DNA from: Zoroaster sp. YZ-2022
Lineage: Eukaryota; Echinodermata; Asteroidea; Forcipulatida; Zoroasteridae
Assembly: GCA_029582265.1 (NCBI GenBank)
Contig: CM055816.1
Coordinates: 2,260,992 to 2,324,991 of the forward strand
DNA: 64,000 bases
Reading direction: 5' to 3'
Shown here: positions 22,556 through 34,456 of the stretch, one piece after another
How the letters are laid out: every line of letters begins with the position of its first letter
Position numbering within the stretch: the stretch's first letter is position 1
Notes under the pieces: generated by a model
Databases searched by the model: none
Told to the model about the DNA's origin: nothing
Seen by the model: the letters and a program-made list of their open reading frames with translations, nothing else
Program-made: the position numbers and the translations under genes

Positions 22556-22600
22556 GGCCTTACGTTTCGAACCTAACGGGTTCTTTCTCAAATGGTGTAA
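22556..22600 (-). ncRNA. Degenerate hammerhead-ribozyme-like motif
   Basis: On the minus strand, ttgagaaag, then a 4-bp stem aacc-cgtta-ggtt, then cgaaacg and taaggcc. Order and spacing resemble a hammerhead core (CUGANGA, stem II, GAAA), but the first box deviates at two of seven positions, so self-cleavage is doubtful. Such motifs are known from the ends of Penelope-like elements. The same sequence is in the right arm at 55316-55351. Confidence 0.25.
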
Positions 22601-22769
22601 AGTCGGTAGAAGAAATGATTCCGTGTGAAGTGCCAAAAAAGGAGAAAAGGGTGTATTTTTATATAAAACATAAAATCATAAAACATGTGCGGTGATATTT
22701 TCACAAGTAATTTTTATGATATGGTTGAATCAAATGAACTTACGTTACCAAATATCATTTTGTACGTGC

Positions 22770-23800
22770 TTGACCGAAGCCCTCCACACGCACAGCGCAT
22801 CGCCCGCAACAAAAAACATCAACATTTTAACATAAAAAATTCTACTACTTTTGCCCGTCGAAATCTTACATGTAATAGCTCATTGGAACGCTTATAGTTA
22901 CAGCTATCCAACAATGTACATAAAATAGCAATCTGAACTACGTGCCTAGGTTTTTATGAATGAACCACTCTCGCCAGCCCAGCCTTTCGCGAAGTGTTCC
23001 GAGATCGCGTGCATTCTGCCGGGATTATGTTTACGGGTTATGAATAGAACGTTCTGGAAGTTTCTTTTGGAAAATGATGTAATTTTCAGAAATTTCTAGA
23101 AGTGAAGTGAAGAAGAAATCTCTAGTATTTTCTAGAAGGGATTAAAAACTATAAATACGGGCTGGTAGAGGATTTTAGGCAGGACTTGAGCAAACCATCA
23201 AGACTTGATGAGACTATTATCGATACTTCAGTGTACACCCACTAGGACCTGTGATGTCGCTTACGACTACGTCTGTGGAGTGTTTTGAGAAAGTTCGTCT
23301 TGACCGAGTGAAGTGTCTGAGAGCTGAATTTAATTCCGGAAGAGACATTTTGTGAACTAAATCTACAGTTCAGTATTTTTGGGATTTCTTCTTTCCCTTA
23401 TTTTGTCACGGTAGTCGACTTGTGTCCCCGTGGTTTCGTCTATTTCCGGCCGTTTGTTGGAGGTGAATTCGCCCCATACACGTCCAGCTCTATTTACACC
23501 GTGTCAGAGAACTGTTTTTGTGTCATTTTCGCTGGAGCTTGCTCAGCCCTCGCCCGTAAGATCTTCTTAATTTAGTATAAGATCTTTTCTTAATGTACAC
23601 TTGTTTACCCTAATCATTGTACGCTTGTTAAACCCATCGATATTTGGAACGGTTGATATTTTCATTATTAAATCACTTTGTTTCTTTGTTCTTTATATCA
23701 GTGTGACCTTGTTTGATTTCTTTGTTGCATCTGAGAAAATTCAGGCTTTTGAGTTATTTGCATTCAGCTATAGTTTGAAGATTTTCGGATCGTAACAATA
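22770..23800 (+). mobile_element. Putative solo LTR
   Basis: The block has LTR logic: an upstream regulator cluster, a TATA box at 23150-23157, a leader-like GC-richer region, an AT-rich 3' part and an end in ggatcgtaaca (23790-23800), a common ending for Gypsy LTRs. No internal gag-pol is adjacent, hence solo. The 5' boundary and target duplication could not be fixed; near 22766 the two arms differ by about 30 bp. A 5' leader plus promoter of a host gene is the alternative. Confidence 0.4.
23047..23157 (+). promoter_or_regulatory. Heat-shock-element array and TATA box
   Basis: GAAcgTTCtgGAAgtTTC at 23047-23064 is a perfect four-pentamer HSE. GAAatTTCtaGAA at 23089-23101 is a perfect three-pentamer HSE, and TTCtaGAA lies at 23130-23137. 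TATAAATA follows at 23150-23157, so transcription would start near 23180. This is a textbook layout for HSF1-controlled transcription, and it is conserved in the right arm. Confidence 0.6.
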
Positions 23801-24239
23801 TTAAAACTCGAATCATTTTAATAGGCCTACACCCTTTGCATTAAGGGCCGACAGCGATAAACGATAACAATACAAAACACTTCTAGTATTGGTGGAATTC
23901 TCGCGCGCGTAATACGTGCACCAATGGTCACGTGAAAATTTCTGCATCATCCCCCCGGTTTTCGATGTGGATTTACTCTACTGATCTAATGTAGGCCTAA
24001 ATATCCAAATTTTAATTAGTTGAAAACATCTTGCCAATTGTGTCGTCGTAGCTCAGGATGGTCTATATACTATGGGACAGGACCAAGAGCTACGATTATC
24101 GCAGCTACAATCTTCTTGCAAGCAAGGACCCTTAATTGCTCTATTTTTATGTCTCTGTTTTTTGACACTATTTAAGGGGCTAGGCTACTTGCCTACTTGT
24201 AGTAGTAGTAGTACTAGGCCTACATGTACTCCACGTAAT
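23801..24239. other. Non-coding stretch
   Basis: No gene recognised. The strings cgtagctcagg and gagctacgattatcgcagct near 24049-24105 are locally self-complementary. A (TAG)n tract lies near 24199. Confidence 0.45.
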
Positions 24240-25274
24240 AACGTTGTGTCCCTTATTAACATACAGCTGTTTGATTGAATTCCACCCTCTAGAGTATTGA
24301 AAACGTCCACACTGAAAAGCAGCCTTTTTGGAAAAAGACCGTACGCTTGAAATCAAATTAGGACCACTTTTTCAGGGCCTAGTGTATCCAAAATAGTCAC
24401 GGTTGGAATTCAAGGATCCCAGGTTCTGATAGTGGGCCATTTTTACACAATCCATCAGATGAATGGGCCTCAAATCTTTGTTTTTCAGAATAATTTGTGG
24501 GTTTACACTTTATGGTAAACAGCTCAGCGCATGAATTCCTCACTATTTAGTGGGGTGCACTAATTACTACTCAACTGAGAATTTCACATGGTGTCACCGC
24601 AATTAGTCTTACTTATTACAACACCAAATGAAAATAAACAATTATCACGTTGGACTTCAAAATCAATGAGCATTCCCGTTATCTTTCCATCACGTCAAAT
24701 GATGATGAATCTTCTTTCATAGCAAACAGTCAGGTGAAGTGGTGGTCTAATGGATTAGACGCTTGACATCCGTACAGGCGATCACGGTTCGAATCCCGCC
24801 TGCATTTTTTCCCTTTTATTGTGTAGCAATATATTTCAAACCCTTTATTTAAGTAGGTTTAATTTAACCTGTCTAATACCAACATGGTCCAGATGGCGCA
24901 GCACGTTGGCCGGACCACAGGAAGTGTCAATCGCGGGACTTCCAGAGCTGGGACGCACCGGTTCGAAGCCCTAGAACAGACCTAATTCAGAGACATGGCA
25001 GCTGCGGCAGCAGCAACGGTTTGGGGCCGCCATATCTCTCCCCTATTCGATAGTTGGTTACGCGTAGGTGCGGGAAAGTAAAGGAGGGACCGGGGGTCTG
25101 CCGATTCCCCCAGAAGGGTGCTAAGGTGGTTATCACGCTGGGTTCGCGTAGAAGATTCAACGCTCCTCAATGCCTGGTCATTACCTCTGACTAACTTTCT
25201 GCAGAAATTAGTTTTGAAAAAATATATAAATAATAGCTTTAATTACTATTATTTTATTTTAAAATTGACTCACT
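24240..25274 (+). repeat. 1-kb repeat unit, copy A
   Basis: First of three tandem units (A 24240, B 32494, C 34457). Landmarks in order: aacgttgtgtcccttattaa; gtgaggaattcatg-type block; a tRNA-like segment (24731-24803); the Pol III-like segment gatggcgcagcacgttgg with B box ggttcgaagcc (24893-24970); a G/C-rich gcagctgcggcagcagcaac block; and an AT-rich end ttgactcact. A full-length retrotransposon sits immediately after it. Confidence 0.85.
24731..24803 (+). tRNA. tRNA-like segment in unit A (Arg-like D arm)
   Basis: The acceptor arms caggtg/cgcctg pair (one G-T). The D arm tggtctaatggattagac and B box ggttcgaatcc are good matches. The anticodon stem is imperfect (gcttg/caggc with an over-sized loop; TCC if the 7-nt loop is assumed). 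A T-run terminator starts at 24805. It is probably the head of a tRNA-derived element, not a working tRNA. Confidence 0.45.
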
Positions 25275-25608
25275 GAAGAGACTGAGCGCCTTACAAGCAG
25301 CCACTCATAACAGCTCTCCAGTTTTTGTGCTAAGTAAGTGTTTTGTAGCTACAAGTTTGTCTTCATTTTTATACTAGTGGATTTCTTATTACACCTGGAA
25401 TCTACTGGACGTTTTATGTGAGTATTTGTACATTTGTTTTCTTATAATAAGTGAAAAACTGTTTTTTTTGGTCTGATTGTGCAGTAAGATTTTACTGTTG
25501 AGTATATACACATTTTGGATCTTCATTTTATTTGTGCAGTCAACTCTGATTTAGATTATAACCTGTAGCTAGAGATTACAACCTGTAGCTTGACCACGAG
25601 CCTTTTGT

Positions 25609-28600
25609 TTGGATCAACAACTTTGTGATCAGACAATGGAGGTCTACATCCTGTATATTCTACTCCTGCTATCCAGACCATTGTGTTTCAATGACTCATC
25701 AGTAGATGGCTACAAGATGCAATCTACAGATTCTTCACCTAAAATCCACCATCTTAAATTCTTGAGACGTCCTATATATATCATACTATGATAATTCATC
25801 TGCCACCTTTCACCTGGAACTCTTAATTTCTGGTGACATAAACCCAAACCCTGGACCTGAAACACTGATCAACACACCCACCAATGCCACTCAGCTCCAT
25901 AAAATTTCCTACAGCCGCAATGAACTACTCAATCTTCGCAATGCTCCATGCACTGATGTAGCTTTATCTTATTCAGCATTGAGTCAATTGAACTGTCTTG
26001 GAATACTTGCTAATCAACACCAAACATACCGCCGCACACATAGAGGTAAAAAAGCTGGTCGCCGTAGAATGGACAGACTTACACAACTAGCACTCCAGCC
26101 TTACCAACCCCCAGCAGTGAACTCAACCACATCAACAAGCGACATTGGCATAACTTCAACTCCAAATGTTCACGATGAGTCTAAACTTCAGCTCTGTGTC
26201 TTGAATACTCAATCCATATGTAACAAAACGGATGAATTTGTTGACTTTGTACTTCAAAACAATTTGGATCTTGTTGCCATAACCGAGACATGGTTTAAAC
26301 CTAATGATGACTTGCCACCCCGTGAGTGTACTCCTGCTGGCTACCCCCAGACCAATAAAGACCGGTGGAGGGGTTGCACTACTCTTTAAGTCCAGTTTAT
26401 CTGTCAGCATGAAAAGTGTTAACATTGACTACCTAACATTTGAATCTCTGCATGCTGAGGTAACGTGCAACTCTAGATCTGTTCGCCTTGTTAATATTTA
26501 TCGACCAGAAAGGGATGTTGATGGTAAACATGTAAACTTCTCCAGTTTTCTGCAGGAATTTGAAAAATTAATTGTCGATTATCTCTTACACCCATCTGAC
26601 ATTATTTTAACCGGCGATTTTAACATTCATATGGACATTATTTCAAACGATTATGCAAATCAGTTTAAAGATCTGCTCTCTGCTCATGGACTTATACAGC
26701 ACATCACAGCACCCACTCATCGGTATGGTCACTGTCTTGACCTCATGATAACGCGTGAAAATACTTCACCTCTTATGTCGAATATAACTATTCATCCTGG
26801 CTTATCTGATCATTATGATTGTAAATTTGAACCTTAAAAAACCTCCCATACCTACCATTTCTGTAACTACTCGCCACTGGAAAAAAGTAAATATTAAAGA
26901 TTTATGTCATGATGTTGAATCTCAACTGGAAAATGTAAACCTTGAAGATGGTGAGCTGGATTCTTGTGTCAGTCTATTTGAATCTACTGTCCGTAACATC
27001 TTGGATGATCATGCTCCGCAAAAACTCGAATTAAACTACAATCTGAATCCCCCTGGTTCAATGATGATATCCGTGCTGCAAGGAAAATCCGCCGTCAACT
27101 TGAGCGAAGATGGCGTGACAATGGGAAACTTGGAGTACATCGGCAAGAATACTGTAACCAACGTGATATTGTGAAGAACATGATTAACCAGGCAAAAGTA
27201 ACTCACTACTCATCTCTTGTGGAAGATAGCTCTGGTGATCAGAAAAAACTCTTTAACATTGTTGAAAAGCTGCTTCATAAACCCAAAGCTCCAGTGCTTC
27301 CATCTACACACTCCGATCAGGACCTCGCAAATGCTTTTTCAAACTTTTTTGTCACAAAAATTGAGAATATCCGTCGTTCTTTTCCCTCAGTACCTGCCAT
27401 TCTATCACAAACACCATCACGCAAGGATCCACAATGTAGACTGTCCATGTTTGAGCCAACTAGTGTTACGGAGATCAAGAAACTCATCATGAAATCGCTA
27501 TCAAAATCATGTGAACTTGATCCAGTGCCAACTTCGCTAATAAAACAAAATGTTGATGTGTTTGCTAAGTATATCACAATTATTGTAAACAGATCTCTTT
27601 CTTCCGGTTGTTTCCCTAATAGCCAGAAGGTTGCTCATATTAAACCACTCCTAAAGAAACCCAATTTGGACAAGGAAGTTTTCAAAAATTACCGACCAGT
27701 AGCGAATTTAAAGTACATGTACCTTGGAAAAACAATCGAGCGAGTTGTTTCATCACGGATCTCTGACCATGTTCGTGCTAATAACCTGTCGGACACATTT
27801 CAATCAGCCTACAAACCATTTCATGGAACGGAAACTGCTCTTCTTCGCGTCAACAATGACATTTTATCTGCCATGGATGAGGGGAAAATCACTGCATTAG
27901 TTTTGCTAGACTTAAGCGCCGCTTTTGACACGGTCGATGATAAAATCCTTCTCTCCCGCCTTCAATATCATCTTGGAATACATGACACAGCCCTGGATTG
28001 GTGTAAGTCCTACCTTTTAAATAGGCCTCAGCATGTTTGTATTGGTAACGCTATCTCCGAGCCTGTTATTCTTGACTATTCTGTACCCCAAGGCTGTGTG
28101 CTCGGCCCACAGTGGTTTACTGTTTATACCTTTCCAGTTCGTGATATCATTTTGAAGTATAATTTAAATTACCATGTTTACGCTGATGACACGCAGCTTT
28201 ACATTACTTTTAAATCTTCTCAAGAACCGGCCGATTTTTGCATTAAAACACTGGAGAAATGTATTCAAGAGATTCGAAGTTGGATGAGACAAAACTTCCT
28301 GAAATTGAACGATGAAAAAACAGAATTTGTTCTATTTGGATCACGTCAGCAATTGTCTAAAGTTTCTCTTCCATTTATTACAATTGGTGACTCGCAGATA
28401 ACCCCCTCATTACATGCACGTAATCTGGGTGTTATATTTGACTCGACAATGACTTTAAAACCACATATTTCCAACATTGTTCGCATATCATCATTTCATA
28501 TCAGAAATATTTGAATAAAAGTGCTGCTGAACAAATTATACATGCGTTTGTCACATCACGGCTCGATAACGGGAATGCTCTCCTTTACGGTCTCCCGCAG

Positions 28601-29004
28601 AATCAAATATCTCGTCTTCAGCACATGCAAAACACAGCAGATCGTGTTGTGACTTTGTCCAGAAAGTCATGCCATATCACGCCAATCTTGAAAGAACTGC
28701 ACTGGCTTCCTGTTTCACAGAGAATTGTTTTTAAACTTATGCTAATTGTTCAGAAATCTTTTAATAACATTGCTCCAATTTATATTTCTGAACTGCTTAA
28801 AGTCTACACTAAAGCAACATGTCACTCCTAAAGGAACCAACTTCAAAACGGAACTGGGATGATAGGTCGTTTTCTGTCGCAGCTCTGAGACTCTGGAATC
28901 ATCTTCCAACTAAACTCAAATCTTGTCATAGTATAACCAGATTTAAGTCGATGCTTAAAACTCACCTTATGTCACAACTCTTCAAAGATGATGTATATTT
29001 GTAA
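25609..29004 (+). pseudogene. Retrotransposon polyprotein: 2A-like motif, endonuclease, reverse transcriptase
   Basis: Reading order: a hydrophobic leader (EVYILYILLLLSRPLCF, 25636 on); after a frame change near 25770, GDINPNPGP; a basic segment; endonuclease with LNTQS, TETW, GGGVALLF, LVNIYRP, TGDFN and SDH; then reverse transcriptase with KNYRPVANLKY, FQSAYKPFHGTETALL, LLDLSAAFDTVDD, VPQGCVLGP and YADD (28179-28190); and the C-terminal LHWLPVSQRI. The frame changes near 25770, 26390, 26830, 27170, 28510 and 28830, so no single protein is made. Several of these lesions are also in the right-arm copy, so they predate the duplication or the haplotype split and are not base-calling errors. Confidence 0.85.
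25817..25858 (+). other. 2A-like ribosome-skipping motif (GDINPNPGP)
   Basis: ELLISGDINPNPGP is encoded in frame with the downstream endonuclease. The NPGP core is intact, but the usual D-V/I-E-x-NPGP glutamate is N, which may lower activity. 2A-like N-termini are documented in CR1/L2-type elements of sea urchins and amphioxus. Confidence 0.6.
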
Positions 29005-29163
29005 TTGCATTGTAGGTACATGTATCTCGGTACATAATTTATTTATTTATTATCTTTCCCCTATGCTATCATTGTATATTGTTTGTATTCATGTTTTTTC
29101 TTTGTTTCCGCGCCTTGAGCGCCCAGCAGGGTGGATATGTGCGCGCTAAAAATCTGTATTATT

Positions 29164-32100
29164 AGGTGTTCGAGCGCGTAGCGCGAACACCTATTGTTTT
29201 TGTACTGTTTTTTTTTTTTTTTTTTACTTCTCCATCTTAGTGGCGATCTGTCCGGTAACAAAGGCATCCTTGCTGAGCATTTACAGCCTTCAAACTTAAC
29301 ACATGAACAGAACATAACAAGCTGACGAAACCGTTCGCTGTGATGTCATGATTATGTCATCAGGTGTCGAATTATGCTAAATCAAAGTTTTTAAAATCAA
29401 ATTTAAAACGTTTTAGTTACGTTGCATGAAAGAATCAAATATCGTATAGCGCCGCATGGCGCAATATGAGGCTACACTATATTTGGTTACAATGGAGTTA
29501 CATGTACAGTACAATCGATATCGACGCTGTTTGCGGCGTGTGTGGTGCCCATGGCCCAGACGTAATTTGTTAGACTCGTTAGAGTATTGACCCCAAAAAT
29601 AGGTCTTCGATTTCCTGAAAGAATGGATCGCCAACACATTCGTAAAGGGTAAGTATCTTGAAGTTAGTTTTTAAGAGAATTTCCTGTATTTATCTTCGTG
29701 TTTTTATACAAGAAAAGCCATTTTTTAAACGTCAGTTGGCTGGCCATTCGTCGTTGCATTGTGCCTGTTTAACTAACGAGTAACGTTAGTTACGTCATGG
29801 AGGTACGTGAACATACTCGCCCCAGTAAACAACTCGCCCCTTTTCTAACAAAATATGAACAGATGTCACCAAAATGTATTTAGAATATAAATAAGGATAG
29901 GAAAATTCAGTTGTTAAGGTTATGGCAATTTTTCAGTAGAAACTTTATGCCATATTTTGTAATTTTTGTTTTCTCCAAAAATCTTCAGTTTGTGCACAAA
30001 TTAAATAAGTAGCCTAGTGTAGTAGTGATTGTTTACTGCATTTTTCCTTAATTTGTTACCCTTCTCAGATACAAATCAACTTACATAGACAATTATTTCA
30101 CAGGAAAAATGCACAATATTCATGATACAATACATGTACTTGTAGGTCCTGCTCCCTGAGGCCTCTCTCAGACATCTCTGACAATCACATGAAACTATAA
30201 TTATGAGTATATGAGACTCGGCAATTTCCTAAAATACCTTTCTCTTTTGATGTCACTTTCGTGCGAGAACATTTCTTTAATTTATTACACATTGTCAAGA
30301 ATAATTGTGTGCAATTTTGAAAACAAACCAATGCCCTTTTCAATTTCAATGGTCCAGCTACTCTAAAAGTATACACTATTTTCCCCATTCTAATAAATTA
30401 GAACTTATCTTAATTTTCAAATACTTTATTCTTTGTCCATGTACTTATAAAACCTTCCTATTATTTTTTACAGCATGTTCACTGTGACATATAATTATTT
30501 TCACATAAATTAGAACTTCTCTGAAATTTCTCTGCAATGATAGACCAAAGAAAAAAAAAATTAAATACAAAAACAAAAAACAAAAATGTGTTGGTTCATG
30601 ACCAGTGGCAGTACATGCCATCACCAAGAACTTGGGGGGAGGGGGCAGACATTTTATTCCAAAATTACCGATTCCAATGACAACCCTTGAATGTCACCCA
30701 TTCTGAACTGTCACTAAATCGTACATACAGAGCGTACATTTATTATAAATGCAGATTGATTCTGTTTTCTTGTCAACAAAGGATCATGGTTGGGTTCATT
30801 TACACTGAAGTAATTTCACTTGTTACATGTGTAAGACCATGTACACTCATTTCTAGATTGGTTACAAGTAGGTTAAACAGGTCAACAAAGTGGTTTCAAT
30901 TGATTGTGGGGGAGGGAAGTGTGTAACCACAAAAGTCAAGTCATGAAACCCAACAGACAGTTAAAATAAATATGTATTTTATTGCTTTATTAGCAATTTA
31001 CAAGCACCCATACAACTCTTTGGTTAGTTCAATGTCTAACAATTTATGTACAAAATGGCATCTGATCTTTAGGTTGTAATTCTGTAGTATGGATGCAGCT
31101 ACAGACAGTTTGCCAATCATTTGTACAACCTTGAAAATGTAAAAATCAATATAGAATTTGTTTTCAAATTGTATACATTATTTTGTAATTATTTGCAGTA
31201 TAGGTGAAAACAAAGACAGTTTATAAGCATGTCACAATAAGGAGATGCTTGATTACAGTGTCACTATCATTGTCAATTGATCATTATATTTTTGTTATAA
31301 ACTTAACCTGAAAGTGAGGTATATTATAAATAAAGATTAAGATTAATTTTGTACAAGACTTAATACCAAGAGATAAATACCAATGTTGGCTTCATTTAAA
31401 TCTAAAATTGAAAGGTTTTTCCATAAACAAAGTGAAAAGGGCAACCAATTATCAGATTTGATCCAGTGGATATAATTACATTTAATTTTGTTTGAATTGG
31501 GAATTATTTACTTTTTGACAAAAACTCTTCTGCGGGGGGCAGTGGAAGATGGAAAGCACGGATGCAAGCTTTCTTCCAACTTTATCATGTAGTAGTTATA
31601 AGCTTGTTTTCTAATGAAAGGCTAATTAGCTGAAGGAAAGGAAAGGGGACATATTTATATGGTCTTCCATGCTTCAGTAACCCCAAACTCTTCCAAACAA
31701 TTTAACCCACACTTCCTGCTCTTTTGCAGCCAAGTTTAATCCAGTTACTATACATGTAGTCCCCTTCTATCCTAAATCAACTTTGTGACTTTATGCCTAT
31801 AATAACGTTGAATAGGTTGATCTGGCTACCTACAACCCTGGCAAACTATTTTCATATGAGTGATTTTTAATGTTGATTTATCATCTAGCATGGTTTTTGA
31901 AAAGCATGTGTTGGGCTAGTGTCGATATTTAAAATAAAAAACATTGTGTTCCAAGTCACACTTGTTAATTTCTAATTTACTGCATAAATCTCACAACATT
32001 TCCAAGTTCAACAGCCAATATCTCAAGAACTAAATGACCTATTAGAAAACAAAAACACAATTGAATTCCCTACATTAATAGCTTGTAATTCTTGTGAAAT

Positions 32101-32479
32101 GAGTTACCATAAATTCTTGCCAATGGTCCAATTAGTGGCACACGAAGTAACGATTTTACACATTTTAAAAGGTCATATCTCATAGCTTCAATTTAATGTA
32201 TAAGTTGACAAATTTGTTATTTTTCATAATCATGAGGAGGTCATATATGACCTTCAAACCACCTAATGTGACCTTTACTTCCTGTCCAAACAGGAAGTTC
32301 AAATTCAACACATTCTAACGCAAAATTGATATGTCTTTTGAATATGAAATTGATATTGTTATTATAAAAGATGATAAACCCTTGCACAATATGATATTGA
32401 CATCATCGATGATAATTTGATTGAACCGGAAGTTGACTCGAACACCGTGTGTTTGTTCTAACAAACACTTAAGCTCTAG
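29164..32479 (+). mobile_element. Helitron-like element (left-arm copy)
   Basis: Starts with a palindrome (aggtgttcg...cgaacacct, 29164-29192) followed by attgtttttgtac, and ends with a hairpin gtgtttgttctaacaaacac, ttaag and CTCTAG, then T. A 3' hairpin 6-12 bp before CTAG, insertion before T, and absence of terminal inverted repeats fit Helitrons. It is inserted in the (TTA)n tail of the preceding retrotransposon, which resumes as ttattattatt. The 3.3-kb interior has no Rep/helicase motif, so the copy is non-autonomous. A second copy of this 3' end lies at 41030. Confidence 0.5.
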
Positions 32480-32493
32480 TTATTATTATTATT

Positions 32494-33145
32494 ACTCACA
32501 AACCATGTCACTTAACGTTGTGTCCCTTATTAACATACAGCTGTTTGATTGAATTCCACCCTCTAGAGTATTGAAAACGTCCACACTGAAAAGCAGCCTT
32601 TTTGGAAAAAGACCGTACGCTTGAAATCAAATTAGGACCACTTTTTCAGGGCCTAGTGTATCCAAAATAGTCACGGTTGGAATTCAAGGATCCCAGGTTC
32701 TGATACTGGTCCATTTTTACACAATCCATCAGATGAATGGGCCTCAAATCTTTGTTTTTCAGAAAAATTTGTGGGTTTACACTTTATGGTAAACAGCTCA
32801 GCGCATGAAATTCCTCACTATTTAGTGGGTGCACTAATTACTACTCAACTGAGAATTTCACATGGTGTCACCGCAATTAGTCTTACTTATTACAACACCA
32901 AATGAAAATAAACAATTATCACGTTGGACTTCAAAATCAATGAGCATTCCCGTTATCTTTCCATCACGTCAAATGATGATGAATCTTCTTTCATAGCAAA
33001 CAGTCAGGTGAAGTGGTGGTCTAATGGATTAGACGCTTGACATCCGTACAGGCGATCCCGAATCGAATCCCTCCTGCGTTTTCCCTTTATTGTGTAGCAA
33101 TATATTTCAAACCCTTTATTTAAGTAGGTTTAATTTAACCTGTAT
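32494..33145 (+). repeat. 1-kb repeat unit, copy B (5' part)
   Basis: Begins actcacaaaccatgtcactt and repeats copy A to the segment taatttaacctgt, where the foldback element is inserted. The tRNA-like segment (33005-33077) has a damaged B box (gaatcgaatcc) and cctcctgc at the acceptor end. Confidence 0.85.
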
Positions 33146-34058
33146 GCCCTGTCCCACTTACACGATTTTTGCTACGGTAGAGCACGATTTTTCAATTATT
33201 TACAATCGCAACGGCGTCGTGGCCATGTTCGTGGTCAATCGTGGTCCACCGTAGCGCACCGTAGTAGATCTTGATGGCACCGTGGAGTAGCACGATTTTT
33301 TTGGAATGTTCAAAAAATCTTGCTCTACCGTAGCGGTGGAAAAATCGTGGTCCACCGCAGCAGCATCGTATTACAGTCGTAACGTTGTCTTTACGTTGTC
33401 GTGGTATGTCGTGACGGCGTCTTGTCCATTCGTACTCATTCGTGGTGGCCGCAACACCTACGGTAGGCCAAGACTTCGCTACGATGCTGATACGATGCCG
33501 CTACGATGGTGCTGCGACCTAGCAAGACTTAAACAAGACGCCAACAAGACGCCAGCAAGAACATGATTTTTTTATCACGTGTCTCTGCTGATAGTGTGTG
33601 TTTTTTATCACATGTCTCTTGTCTCTTGTTTAAAAAATTATGACGACAACGACAACATCCAAATAATTATAAATTCACCAATTGCGCCTTTTCCGTCATG
33701 TGATTAATTAAATCGTACAGACGTCTTGTGAAATCATACTGGCGTCGCACTGGCGTCTTGTGAAATCGTACTGACACCGTAGTGACGTCGTAGTACAATC
33801 TTGGCATTTCTTGGTACGCCGTGACAAATCTTGACAATGTCGTAACTCTACCGTAACACTGTCGTGGCACTATCGCACTACTGCCGTACCACATCTTGAC
33901 GGCGTCTTGATAGCGTCTTGACAAGACGTAGAATTCGATAGACCTTGAACTTTTTGAGTGTGAATTGCTACGGTACAGCACGACTGAGCACGATTTTTCA
34001 ACTTTTAAAAATCGTGCTCTACCGTAGCAAAAAAAAATCGTGTAAGTTGGAAAGGGGC
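33146..34058. mobile_element. 0.9-kb foldback DNA element
   Basis: The terminal inverted repeats run about 50 bp: left gccctgtcccacttacacga then ttttgctacggtagagcacg; right, reverse-complemented, gcccctttccaacttacacg followed by the same cgatttt...gctacggtagagcacg. The interior is built from degenerate short words on both strands: cgtcttg/caagacg, ctacggtag, cgtagt, gtcgtg. No transposase frame is credible. It interrupts repeat unit B (compare uninterrupted copies A and C). Right-arm copy at 45849-46765. Confidence 0.8.
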
Positions 34059-34456
34059 TTATTACCAACATGGTCCAGATGGCGCAGCACGTTGGCCAGA
34101 CCACAGGAAGTGTCAATCGCGGGACTTCCAGAGCTGGGACGCACCGGTTCGAAGCCCTAGAACAGACCTAATTCAGGGACATGGCAGCTGCGGCAGCAGC
34201 AACGGTTTGGGGGCCGCCATGTCTCTCCCCTATTCGATAGTTGGTTACGGTGCAGGAAAGTAAAGGAGGGACTGGGGGTCTGCCGATTCCCCCAGAAGGG
34301 TGCTAAGGTGGTTATCACGCTGGGTTCGCCTAGAAGATTCAACGCTCCCCAATGCCTGGTCATTACCTCTGACTAACTTTCTGCAGAAATTAGTTTTGAA
34401 AAAATATATAAATAATAGCTTTAATTACTATTATTTTATTTTAAAATTGACTCACT
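34059..34456 (+). repeat. 1-kb repeat unit, copy B (3' part)
   Basis: Resumes at ttaccaacatggtccagatg with the second Pol III-like segment and B box, and ends in ttaaaattgactcact, where copy C begins without a break. Confidence 0.85.

Larger units (their letters stand above)
25275..29163 (+). mobile_element. CR1-superfamily (Crack/L2-like) non-LTR retrotransposon, near full length
   Basis: 3.9 kb between ...gactcact (25274) and the tail ...tattatta (29163). The flanks indicate a target duplication ACTCAC: unit A ends in actcact, and unit B begins ACTCACAAACC after the Helitron-like insertion. It has a 5' UTR of about 350 bp, an ORF with hydrophobic leader and 2A-like motif, an AP-endonuclease, and a reverse transcriptase. 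The 3' end has a gcgcgctaaaaatctg motif and a (TTA)n-type tail. Confidence 0.85.

Noticed and set aside
24982..25170. Short frames in the 1-kb unit (also near 34157, 35207, 45544, 52733)
   Set aside because: They recur only because the unit recurs; their frames are broken between copies and no motif is present.
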